Source: Pseudonocardia kujensis | GTDB lineage: Bacteria > Actinomycetota > Actinomycetes > Mycobacteriales > Pseudonocardiaceae | NCBI RefSeq assembly: GCF_021283305.1 | Contig: NZ_JAJSOK010000003.1 | Span: 62,001 to 126,000, forward strand | Length of the DNA: 64,000 nt | Direction of reading: 5' to 3' | In this document: in pieces, positions 57,626-64,000 of the stretch | How the letters are laid out: every line of letters begins with the position of its first letter | Numbering within the stretch: position 1 is the first letter of the stretch | Position numbers and translations under genes: made by a program | The notes under the pieces: model-generated | Database searches by the model: none | Seen by the model: only the letters and a program-made list of their open reading frames with translations | Told to the model about the DNA's origin: nothing

Positions 57626-58276
57626 ATGGCGACGAAGCGCAAGAGCGCGGTCAGTGACCGCCGCAACCGCGAACCGGAGCTCATTGCCGCGGCGATCACC
57701 GTGTTCTACGAGAAGGGCTACGCCGCAGCCTCTCTGCAGGACGTCGCCGACATCGTCGGCGTGCTCAAGGGCAGCCTCTATCACTACATCTCGTCCAAGG
57801 AAGACCTGCTCGCCCGGATCTGCGTGGAGTCGCACGCCCAGGCCGCAGGCATCATGGAGGAGGCGCTGGCGAGTGCGGACGATCCCCTCGACCAGCTGCG
57901 CGCCTACCTCCAGCGGATCGCGTTGTGGTACCTGACCAACATCGAGCGCGTCAGCATCTACTTCAACGAGGGCAGATGGCTGACCGGCGAACGGCTCAGC
58001 GAGGTTCGCGCCCAGGGCCGCGAGTTCCACGCCTTCATCCGCACCCTCATCGACAAGGCACGTACCGGCGACCGGGTCCGTGAGGACGTCGATCCGCGCG
58101 TCGCGACGCAGCTGATAATCGGCTCGCTGAACAGCGTCTCCACCTGGTACCGGCCGGACGGGCTGTACTCACCGGAGGAGATCGCCACCGCGTTCACCGA
58201 CATGTCGCTGGCCTCGATCAGCGGCGACGTGCCTGCCGTCCTGCCGCGGGCGGCGCCCTCACCTCAGGAGGAGTAG
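57626..58276 (+). CDS. TetR-family transcriptional regulator (KstR2-like)
   Basis: A 216-residue TetR protein. The DNA-binding part is at residues 15-60 (AITVFYEKGYAAASLQDVAD, then VLKGSLYHYISSKEDLL), with an all-helical ligand domain (LRAYLQRIALWYLTNIERVS). It is related to the TetR at 39816-40517. Its stop is directly followed by the ligase ATG, so the two are co-transcribed. The nearby palindromes and the copy at 60972 suggest it controls itself, the divergent SDR operon and the LLM gene. Confidence 0.93.
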   Translation: MATKRKSAVSDRRNREPELIAAAITVFYEKGYAAASLQDVADIVGVLKGSLYHYISSKEDLLARICVESHAQAAGIMEEALASADDPLDQLRAYLQRIALWYLTNIERVSIYFNEGRWLTGERLSEVRAQGREFHAFIRTLIDKARTGDRVREDVDPRVATQLIIGSLNSVSTWYRPDGLYSPEEIATAFTDMSLASISGDVPAVLPRAAPSPQEE

Positions 58277-59785
58277 ATGCCGACCCCTCGGGGATCACTC
58301 GTCGGCCACGCGGTGGCGGACTGGGCCCGGGCCACGCCGCGGCGAGCCGCGCTGGCCGAGACCGGTGGCCGCATCCGAACCTACGCCGAGCTGAGCTACC
58401 GGGCGAACCGGCTGGCCCAGGGCCTGCTCGCGCGGGGGCTCGACCCCGGCGACCGGGTCGCTGTCTGGCTCGGCAACCGCATCGAATACATCGAGACCTA
58501 CCTGGCCTGCGCCAGAGCGGGCCTCGTGGTCGTACCGGTCAACATCAGGTTCACCGCCGAAGAGGCCCGGTTCGTCCTGGAGGACTCCGGCGCCCGTGCG
58601 CTCGTGCACGAGGGGACGGTGGGCGGGCGGGTCACAGAACTCGACCTCGAGCTCACCCCCGCGCTGGACGTCGACACGCCGGGGTTCGAGGAGTTCGTGG
58701 CGGCGGGTGCGGAGGTCCCTCCCGTCGAACCGCATCCCGACGACCTCCTGGTGATCGGCTACACCAGCGGCACCACCGGCTTCCCGAAGGGCGCCGAGCT
58801 CACTCATCGCTCCGTGACCCACCTCGGCCTCACGAACGCGCTGGCCTGCCGGTACAGCCTCGGCAGCGTCCAGGTCTTCGGGCTGTCGCTGTCGTTCACC
58901 GCGACCGTCCCGGCACACGTCCTCCCCCATCTCGCCGTCGGGGGCACCACGGTCCTGCTCCCGCACTGGGAGACCGCGCACGCCGTCGCGGAGATCGCCG
59001 CGCGCGGTGCGGACTTCGTGATCCTCCCCGGCCCCGCCATCGGGGAGTTCACCGCACTCGCCGAGAAGGACCCGAGCCGGGTCGCGTCGCTGCGATCGGT
59101 TCTGCACTCCGCGTCGAAGGCCCCACCCGAACAGCTAGAACGGCTCGTCGAGGTGATCGGGCCGCGCTTGGTGGAGGGCTGGGGCATGACGGAGAACTCG
59201 GGCGGTCTGCTCACCGCGACCACCGAACGGGACTACCGAGAATCCGTCCCCGGGATCTTCGCGAGCGTGGGCCGAGCGGTGCCCGGCACGTACGTCACGG
59301 TCGTGGACGAGGCGGGCGAGCCGCTCCCCCACGACGGCTCGAGCGTCGGTCAGCTCGTAGCCACCTCGGGCTCGGTCGCCCGCGGCTACTGGAACCGCCC
59401 CGAGGCGACCGAGGCGACCTTCGGCGGTGGGACATACCGCACCGGTGACCTCGGCACGATCGACGAGCGGGGCTACGTATCGATCATGGACCGACGGTCG
59501 GACCTGATCGTCAGCGGCGGGATGAACGTGTACCCGAGTGAGATCGAGCGGGTCCTCGCCGGGCTCGACGGGGTGGTCGAGTGCGTGGTCGTCGGCGCTC
59601 CCCACGAGCGGTGGGGTCAGACCCCCGTGGCCTTCGTCGTCGCGCCCGGCCGTACCGGCGCGGAGCTCCTCGAGCAGTGCCGCCGCAGCCTGGCGAGCTA
59701 CAAGCTGCCCAGCCGGGTGGTGTTGTGCGAGGCGCTGCCCCGCAACGCCTCGGGGAAGATCGTGCGCGGTGCACTGACCCTCTGA
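58277..59785 (+). CDS. AMP-forming acyl-CoA ligase
   Basis: A 502-residue ANL ligase. A3 is IGYTSGTTGFPKGAELTH near residue 160, A5 is GWGMTENSGG, A8 is VSIMDRRSDLIVSGGMNVYP near 405, and the A10 Lys is in RNASGKIVRGALTL at the C terminus. It is typical of FadD-like or aromatic/short-chain acid ligases. GGAGGAG lies just before the ATG within the TetR 3' end. It is followed by a clear bidirectional terminator, so the TetR-ligase pair is a closed unit. Confidence 0.93.
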   Translation: MPTPRGSLVGHAVADWARATPRRAALAETGGRIRTYAELSYRANRLAQGLLARGLDPGDRVAVWLGNRIEYIETYLACARAGLVVVPVNIRFTAEEARFVLEDSGARALVHEGTVGGRVTELDLELTPALDVDTPGFEEFVAAGAEVPPVEPHPDDLLVIGYTSGTTGFPKGAELTHRSVTHLGLTNALACRYSLGSVQVFGLSLSFTATVPAHVLPHLAVGGTTVLLPHWETAHAVAEIAARGADFVILPGPAIGEFTALAEKDPSRVASLRSVLHSASKAPPEQLERLVEVIGPRLVEGWGMTENSGGLLTATTERDYRESVPGIFASVGRAVPGTYVTVVDEAGEPLPHDGSSVGQLVATSGSVARGYWNRPEATEATFGGGTYRTGDLGTIDERGYVSIMDRRSDLIVSGGMNVYPSEIERVLAGLDGVVECVVVGAPHERWGQTPVAFVVAPGRTGAELLEQCRRSLASYKLPSRVVLCEALPRNASGKIVRGALTL

Positions 59786-59793
59786 CACGCCCG

Positions 59794-59822
59794 AGGCGCC
59801 CCTCGTCTCACGAGGGGCGCCT
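59794..59822. terminator. 13-bp-stem terminator between convergent genes
   Basis: Arms AGGCGCCCCTCGT (59794-59806) and ACGAGGGGCGCCT (59810-59822) with a 3-nt loop. It starts 8 nt after the ligase stop and ends 14 nt before the stop of the convergent LLM gene, so it probably serves both. Confidence 0.88.
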
Positions 59823-59836
59823 TGGGGTGAGGATCG

Positions 59837-60907
59837 TCAGGCCGGCAGCTTGACCCGCGGCGCAACCTCCTGCGCCAGCAGCCGGGTGGACTCGTTCCAC
59901 GCCTCGGCCTGGTCGATGTAGTCGTAGTCGTAGGGCATGATCGTGCCGAACCCGCCGGTGGCCTCCTGGAACTCCTCCAGTTTGGCCGCGACGGTGTCCG
60001 GGCTGCCGACGATCCACACGTGCTCGGCCAGGAAGTCGAGGTCGATGTCGGCGGAGTCCACACCAGTGCCCTCGGCGAGCCCGTCGAGGATGCCGAACTG
60101 CTTGTAGACGGGGAGCAGGTAGTTGCTCCACGCCTCGCCCATGCCACCCTCGATCGCCAGCTTCTTGGCCGCGGCGTCGGTCTCGGCGACGCAGACGTCC
60201 CGCACCACGTGGTGGTCCTCGCGGTCCGCCTTGTGCCCGTTCGCGGTGGACGCCTCCTCGAAGACCTGCCAGTGGTTCTTGAGGAAGGTGTTGCCCGCGT
60301 ACACCGAGAGCGGCAGGTAGCCGTGCGCGCCGGCGAACTTGATCGACGGCGAGTTGGGAGACAGGCCGGTCAGGCCCATCCGCACCTTCCCGCCGTGCGG
60401 TGCCATCGCCCGGAACGGGTGATGCGGGTCCTCCTCGGGGAACCCGGCCTTGAAGTAGGTGCCCTCGTGGTGGAAGGGCTCCCCCTTCCAGATCTTCTCC
60501 AGGATCTCGATGGACTCGATCACCATCTCGTGGTTCTTGGAGAGGTCGGTGAAGCCGCGGATGGCACCGTCGGCCGGGTAGGCACCCGCGCCGATGCCGA
60601 GGATGTACCGGCCCTCGAGGATCTGGGTCAGCCAGGCGACCTGCATCGCCAGGGACCCGGGGTTGTGGTAGGGGAGCAGGTGGGCCCCGGGCGCCAGGAT
60701 GATCTGCTCGGTGTTCAGCGCCGCGGCGGCGATCACCAGCTCCGGGTTGGGAATGGACTCCCAGGACTGCGTCGCGTGCTCACCGATCCAGTACTCGGAG
60801 CAGCCTGCCTGGTCGGAGGCGACAGCACGGTCCACCGCCCACTTGAAGATCTCCTTCGCCGACCGTGTCGGCGGCATGAACGGGGTGTGGAACACAGCGG
60901 CGCGCAC
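59837..60907 (-). CDS. LLM-class flavin-dependent oxidoreductase (limonene-monooxygenase-like)
   Basis: A 356-residue luciferase-like TIM-barrel protein. EYWIGEHATQSWESIPNPEL is near residue 40, HLLPYHNPGSLAMQVAWL near 80, GRYILGIGAGAYPADGA near 100, and the C-terminal EHVWIVGSPDTVAAKLEEF is typical of monooxygenases such as limonene 1,2-monooxygenase and alkanal/alkane relatives. It needs reduced flavin from a separate reductase, none of which is obvious in the window. GTG start. A copy of the putative TetR operator lies 65 nt upstream. With the carveol-dehydrogenase-like SDR it hints at monoterpene chemistry, but substrate assignment is not possible. Confidence 0.88.
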   Translation of the reverse strand: MRAAVFHTPFMPPTRSAKEIFKWAVDRAVASDQAGCSEYWIGEHATQSWESIPNPELVIAAAALNTEQIILAPGAHLLPYHNPGSLAMQVAWLTQILEGRYILGIGAGAYPADGAIRGFTDLSKNHEMVIESIEILEKIWKGEPFHHEGTYFKAGFPEEDPHHPFRAMAPHGGKVRMGLTGLSPNSPSIKFAGAHGYLPLSVYAGNTFLKNHWQVFEEASTANGHKADREDHHVVRDVCVAETDAAAKKLAIEGGMGEAWSNYLLPVYKQFGILDGLAEGTGVDSADIDLDFLAEHVWIVGSPDTVAAKLEEFQEATGGFGTIMPYDYDYIDQAEAWNESTRLLAQEVAPRVKLPA

Positions 60908-60971
60908 AAGCAGCTCCTTTGCCGGGTCTTCGTGACTGTCACGGTTCTTCCATAGTCGGCGGCAGCAAACC

Positions 60972-60986
60972 CAACCAACCGACTGG
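60972..60986. promoter_or_regulatory. Second copy of the candidate TetR operator
   Basis: CAACCAACCGACTGG, 14 of 15 identical to the complement of 57499-57513. It lies 65 nt upstream of the LLM oxidoreductase GTG. The rest of the 212-nt gap (60908-61119), which ends at the stop of the SnoaL-like gene, shows only a weak CGATCG dyad near 61001. Confidence 0.5.
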
Positions 60987-61119
60987 CAGGCTCAGCGTAT
61001 CGATCGTACGGCGGACTAGTCAATGCGCTCTGGCCTGCAATTATGATGGGATCGAACCGAGTCAAACGCATGGAAGGTTGCCCTCGTCGATCAAGCGTTC
61101 TGCAGCGCGGGGCCGCTCG

Positions 61120-61620
61120 TCAGAACGGCGCGTCGAACCCGGCGCGCAAGACGGCGATCCGCCAGCAGCCGTCCGCCTCGCGGGCGAGGGAGAAGCGGTA
61201 GCAGCCGGTCGTCTCCATCCGGACCACGCCCGCAGAGGCCGAGGTCAGAACCAGATACGCAAGCACCGTGGCGCGGTCGTCCACCAGCTCTTCGACAAGG
61301 GCGTTGGTGAGTACGTACCTGCGCTGGTCGGGCTGGGTCGGCCAGAACCGGCCGAGCCAGTCCGTCACGGCCTGCCGGCCGCGGAAGGGACCGATGAGCT
61401 CAGTGCCCATGACACTGCCCTCCCACACGCCGCCTGCGGTGAAGCACTCGGCGAGCAGGTCGGCGCGACGCTCGTCGAACGCCCAGCCGTAGCGGTGCAC
61501 CCGCTCGACGACGGCCGCGCGGTCGTCCGCGATGGGCGCCGCCGACGCGGCCGCGAGCCAGGTCGTCTCCCTTGCCCGAGCCGGACGAGGCCGCAGCCCC
61601 TCGTTCGTCGCTTCCGTCAT
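61120..61620 (-). CDS. SnoaL-like/NTF2-fold protein
   Basis: A 166-residue protein. After a 30-residue variable N terminus it shows the NTF2-fold pattern VVERVHRYGWAFDERRADLL, CFTAGGVWEGSVMG, FRGRQAVTDWLGRFW, then a beta-rich C terminus ending CWRIAVLRAGFD. It may be an isomerase, dehydratase or binding protein. Its ATG overlaps the stop of the second LLM gene (ATGA), making it last in the operon from the right edge. Confidence 0.85.
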   Translation of the reverse strand: MTEATNEGLRPRPARARETTWLAAASAAPIADDRAAVVERVHRYGWAFDERRADLLAECFTAGGVWEGSVMGTELIGPFRGRQAVTDWLGRFWPTQPDQRRYVLTNALVEELVDDRATVLAYLVLTSASAGVVRMETTGCYRFSLAREADGCWRIAVLRAGFDAPF

Positions 61621-62576
61621 CTGTCCGGCTCCCGTCCGGCCTGGACCACGAGGGCTCGCATCATCCCGGCGATCTGCTCGGCGCCGGCTCCGTCGACAAA
61701 CCGCAGGACCGGCTCGTCGATCCCGAGTGACCGCCGCCTCGCCAGCCCGTCGACGACGCCCGCTGCGGTGCCCGCCAGCGCCGTCCGATCGATCAGGTCG
61801 TCGGAGACGGCCGCCCGGGCACCCGCCCGGTCGCGCTCCACCCAGCGGGCCGTGACAAGGTCGACCTCGTCATCGAAGCCGTTGCGTCGGAACAGATTCG
61901 CGTACGCGCTGCCGTTCGCCGCGATGTACCACGCGGCGCTGTTGCGCACCGCATCCCGGGCCACGGCAGGATCGGTGTCCACCGCCGTGTAGTGAAAGGC
62001 CGCGATGCGCGGTGCGGGCGGGTCCGCCAAGGCCGGGTCGAGCTCGTCGAGCCAGATGGGTAGCCAGCCGCCCGCCTCCGCTGCGACCCGCCGCGACGCA
62101 GGCGTGAGGCCCGCCACCAACAGGTGCACCGGGCCGTTCGGGGCCACCGCGAGGCGGAAGCCCGATCTCAGCCGATCTCCCGCCAGGAGCGCGCGCAGGG
62201 TGCGGATGTAGGTGGCGAGACGAGTGACGGGACGGTCGAACGGCACGTCGTGGAAGCCCTCGACGAGTGCTCGCCCGCTGGTGCCCAGGCCGAGGTTCAG
62301 GGGGCGGCCGCCGAGTGCCTCGGACAGTCCCGCCGCGGACTGCGCGAGCGTGGCGGCGCTGCGTCCGAACACGTTGACGATCCCGGTGCCCAGCTCGATC
62401 CGCTCGGTACGAACCGCGATCTCGGTCAGGACGCCGAAGACGTCTCGGCCGGTCGCCTCGGTGAGCCATACACCGCGGAAGCCGAGCTCCTCTGCCCGCA
62501 CGGCGAGGGCGACGAGCTCGGTCCGCAGAAGGGAGTCCGTCCCGAGTGCGACCGAGACCCCCTCCGTCCCGCTCAC
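61617..62576 (-). CDS. LLM-class flavin-dependent oxidoreductase
   Basis: A 319-residue LLM protein of the F420- or FMN-using group: RAEELGFRGVWLTEATGRD near residue 28, TERIELGTGIVNVFGRSAAT near 57, LNLGLGTSGRALVEGFH, then PVHLLVAGLTPASRRVAAEA. The GTG at 62576 overlaps the acyl-CoA dehydrogenase stop (GTGA); the frame remains open upstream within that gene. It may oxidise a CoA-bound or free intermediate; cofactor choice between FMN and F420 is open. Confidence 0.87.
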   Translation of the reverse strand: MSGTEGVSVALGTDSLLRTELVALAVRAEELGFRGVWLTEATGRDVFGVLTEIAVRTERIELGTGIVNVFGRSAATLAQSAAGLSEALGGRPLNLGLGTSGRALVEGFHDVPFDRPVTRLATYIRTLRALLAGDRLRSGFRLAVAPNGPVHLLVAGLTPASRRVAAEAGGWLPIWLDELDPALADPPAPRIAAFHYTAVDTDPAVARDAVRNSAAWYIAANGSAYANLFRRNGFDDEVDLVTARWVERDRAGARAAVSDDLIDRTALAGTAAGVVDGLARRRSLGIDEPVLRFVDGAGAEQIAGMMRALVVQAGREPDR

Positions 62577-63478
62577 CGCGCGCGGTGGGACAGCAGTCCT
62601 TCGACCAGCTCGCGCAGCGTCACGATGTGCCGCAGGTACACGTGCACACCCATCTCCCAAGTGAAGCCCATGCCGCCGTGGATCTGGATACAGCTCTCCA
62701 CCACCTCCTGGCTCGTGGACAGCGAGTGCAGCAGGAGACGGCGGGTGTCGATCGACTCCGCACCCTCGGCATAGCCGTCGGCCGCGGCCCAGAGCACGGC
62801 AGTCTCGGCGCGCTCGACCAACTCCAGAGCGTGCGCCGCCCGATGCTTGATCGCCTGGAAACTGCCGATCGGCACACCGAACTGCTTGCGCCCCTTGGCG
62901 TAGTCCACGGCGTCGGTCAGGCAGCGGCGGGCTGCTCCCACGCCCTCTGCCGTCCAGAGCACAGCCAGCTCACGCGCCGCCTCGCCCGCGAACGCCGTGG
63001 CCGTGTCGACCGAGACCGTCCGCAGCGTGAGCGCGAACGGATCGGTCGGGCCGGCGACCTCGGACAGGAAGCCGTCCGGTCCCGTGCCCAGCCCGGAGAG
63101 CACCCGGCACGTCGCCCCGTACGGCGCCATGACGCCCGCGGCGGTCGGGACCGCGACCGTGACCGGCCCTGCCTGGTCGCGCGCGGCGGCGGACCACCGC
63201 TTGGCCGCGATCGTCTCGATCAGTGGCGCGGGCGCGCAGAACCGGCCCCAGGCCACGGCCACCTCGGCCAGGTCACGCAGGGTCGCCCCCGCGCCGCCGG
63301 CCTCCTCCGGGACACCGAGCTCGTCCCAGCCGCCGTCGCTCAGCACCGACCAGCCGAGTGGGTCCGTCTCGGCGTAGTCCGCGACCGGTGTACCGCCGAG
63401 GACACCGCCCAGCAGGTCCCGCACGCCTTCGGCCGCGAGGACCCCGATCTCGCCCGCGCGCATCCGTCTCACCGTCAC
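62573..63478 (-). CDS. Acyl-CoA dehydrogenase, short and truncated subunit type
   Basis: A 301-residue acyl-CoA dehydrogenase relative, about 55 residues shorter than the two other short-type subunits. It has ELGVPEEAGGAGATLRDLAE, GRKQFGVPIGSFQAIKHRAA near residue 195 and IQIHGGMGFTWEMGVHVYLR near 265. The shortening is mostly in the N-terminal helical and central beta regions, and no frameshift is visible. It is probably the partner of the acyl-CoA dehydrogenase just upstream (63489 onward). GTG start; the ATG six codons in is an alternative. Confidence 0.87.
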   Translation of the reverse strand: MTVRRMRAGEIGVLAAEGVRDLLGGVLGGTPVADYAETDPLGWSVLSDGGWDELGVPEEAGGAGATLRDLAEVAVAWGRFCAPAPLIETIAAKRWSAAARDQAGPVTVAVPTAAGVMAPYGATCRVLSGLGTGPDGFLSEVAGPTDPFALTLRTVSVDTATAFAGEAARELAVLWTAEGVGAARRCLTDAVDYAKGRKQFGVPIGSFQAIKHRAAHALELVERAETAVLWAAADGYAEGAESIDTRRLLLHSLSTSQEVVESCIQIHGGMGFTWEMGVHVYLRHIVTLRELVEGLLSHRAR

Positions 63479-63488
63479 CGCCGCCCCC

Positions 63489-64000
63489 TCACTTCGGAAG
63501 GCCGAGCACCCGCTCGGCGATGATGTTGCGCTGGATCTCCGACGAACCGGAGTAGATCGACGAGGCGCGCGTCTCGAGGTACTGGTGGCGCCAATGCGCG
63601 CGGTGCTCGGGCGGAGCGATCCGCAGTCCGAGCTGCGTCATCTCCTGCCACAGTTCGCTCCACGTCACCTTGAGCACCGACGACGCCCGGACGAACGCCA
63701 CCGGGTCCGGCTCCAGCTCGACGGCCTTGGCCACCTGCCAGCGCACCAGCTCCAGGCGCACGTCCATGTCCGCGGCCTCGCGCTCGTAGGCGGTGCCCAC
63801 ACAGTGCCGCAGCAGCAGGTCCATGTCGCCGCGCATCTCCACGTACCGGGTGATGCCCTCGACCGCGCCGCGCTCGTTCTGCAACACGGTCATCGCGACC
63901 TTCCAGCCCTCGCCGTCGGCGCCCAAGCGGTCCTCATCGCCCACCCAGACGTCCTCGAAGAAGACCTCGGCGAAGTGTGAGGTCCCTGAGATCTGCTTGA
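63489..64000 (-). CDS. Acyl-CoA dehydrogenase, long subunit type, C-terminal part (cut by window edge)
   Basis: The visible 170 codons are the C-terminal half of an acyl-CoA dehydrogenase: TSHFAEVFFEDVWVGDED enters from the right edge, then GWKVAMTVLQNERGAVEGIT, and finally SIYSGSSEIQRNIIAERVLG, where Ser stands at the usual Glu position. The gene continues beyond 64000. It lies 10 nt upstream of the short acyl-CoA dehydrogenase gene and pairs with it as in the other two loci. Confidence 0.9.
   Translation of the reverse strand, partial: KQISGTSHFAEVFFEDVWVGDEDRLGADGEGWKVAMTVLQNERGAVEGITRYVEMRGDMDLLLRHCVGTAYEREAADMDVRLELVRWQVAKAVELEPDPVAFVRASSVLKVTWSELWQEMTQLGLRIAPPEHRAHWRHQYLETRASSIYSGSSEIQRNIIAERVLGLPK

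Noticed and set aside
1-64000. CRISPR array, prophage, transposase, restriction or anti-phage system
   Set aside because: I searched for repeat-spacer periodicity, transposase motifs, phage structural genes and known defence domains and saw none; the content is metabolic throughout.

Overview
The window is very GC-rich DNA from an actinomycete. The GC-biased codon use, frequent GTG starts, chains of ATGA/GTGA-overlapping genes, paired acyl-CoA dehydrogenases, P450 plus small ferredoxin, and a mycofactocin-type SDR suggest Pseudonocardia, Amycolatopsis or a relative; this is inference from style and gene families. It is almost wall-to-wall catabolic genes: acyl-CoA ligases, acyl-CoA dehydrogenases, hydratases, thiolases, SDRs, P450s, transporters and their regulators. 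I saw no rRNA, tRNA, CRISPR array, transposase or prophage gene.

Region 1 (1 to about 35.6 kb) looks like one regulon. A 9-bp element of form GGNCNGACC occurs at least 11 times in eight gene-free gaps, usually 4-5 bp upstream of a TANNNT-like -10. It resembles the TGGTCNGACCA operator of FadR, and a FadR-type GntR regulator (10502-11260) lies in the region with the element in its own promoter gap. The genes are a beta-oxidation operon ending in an HMG-CoA-lyase-like gene (1-4672), acyl-CoA dehydrogenases and ligases, an aldehyde and an alcohol dehydrogenase, two P450s, a ferredoxin, MaoC-type dehydratases and an MFS transporter. The unusual component is a set of four proteins with the phosphohistidine (mobile) domain of PEP-utilising enzymes: a C-terminal domain on an unfamiliar body (5911-7644); a stand-alone domain beside a 438-residue partner (18059-18454 and 16729-18045); the same two parts fused (32389-34161); and a PPDK-like protein with an ATP-grasp half but no PEP/pyruvate barrel (23745-25352). 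Phosphatase genes lie among them. Together they look like a phenylphosphate-synthase-like, ATP-driven phosphotransfer module tied to P450 catabolism. This is the best candidate for an undescribed system.

From about 25.3 to 36 kb there is visible decay: a dehydratase with two compensating frameshifts, truncated ligase ends, an alcohol-dehydrogenase/SnoaL chimera, and a tyrosine phosphatase that has lost its catalytic Cys.

Region 2 (36.0-44.2 kb, plus strand) is a TetR-linked chain: a biotin-carboxyltransferase-like protein, two acyl-CoA dehydrogenases, TetR, a FadB-like fusion, a cyclase-family hydrolase and an enoyl-CoA hydratase. Region 3 (44.2-57.3 kb, minus strand) runs from a mycofactocin-type SDR through BCCP, biotin carboxylase, a second carboxyltransferase-like protein, a ligase and a cyclase to an MFS transporter, thiolase, hydratase, SDR, MDR reductase, acetoacetate-decarboxylase-like protein and a SnoaL-like protein. 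Both carboxyltransferase-like proteins carry Glu where the family has its metal-binding carbamylated Lys. Region 4 (57.4-64 kb) holds a second TetR, a CoA ligase, two LLM flavin oxidoreductases, a SnoaL-like protein and another acyl-CoA dehydrogenase pair, cut by the window end.

The genes fit staged breakdown of one or more hydrophobic, probably branched or cyclic (terpenoid-like) substrates: oxidation by P450 or flavin enzymes, possibly phosphorylation, CoA activation, beta-oxidation, a biotin-dependent step, and retro-aldol or thiolytic cleavage. The substrate itself cannot be read from sequence.
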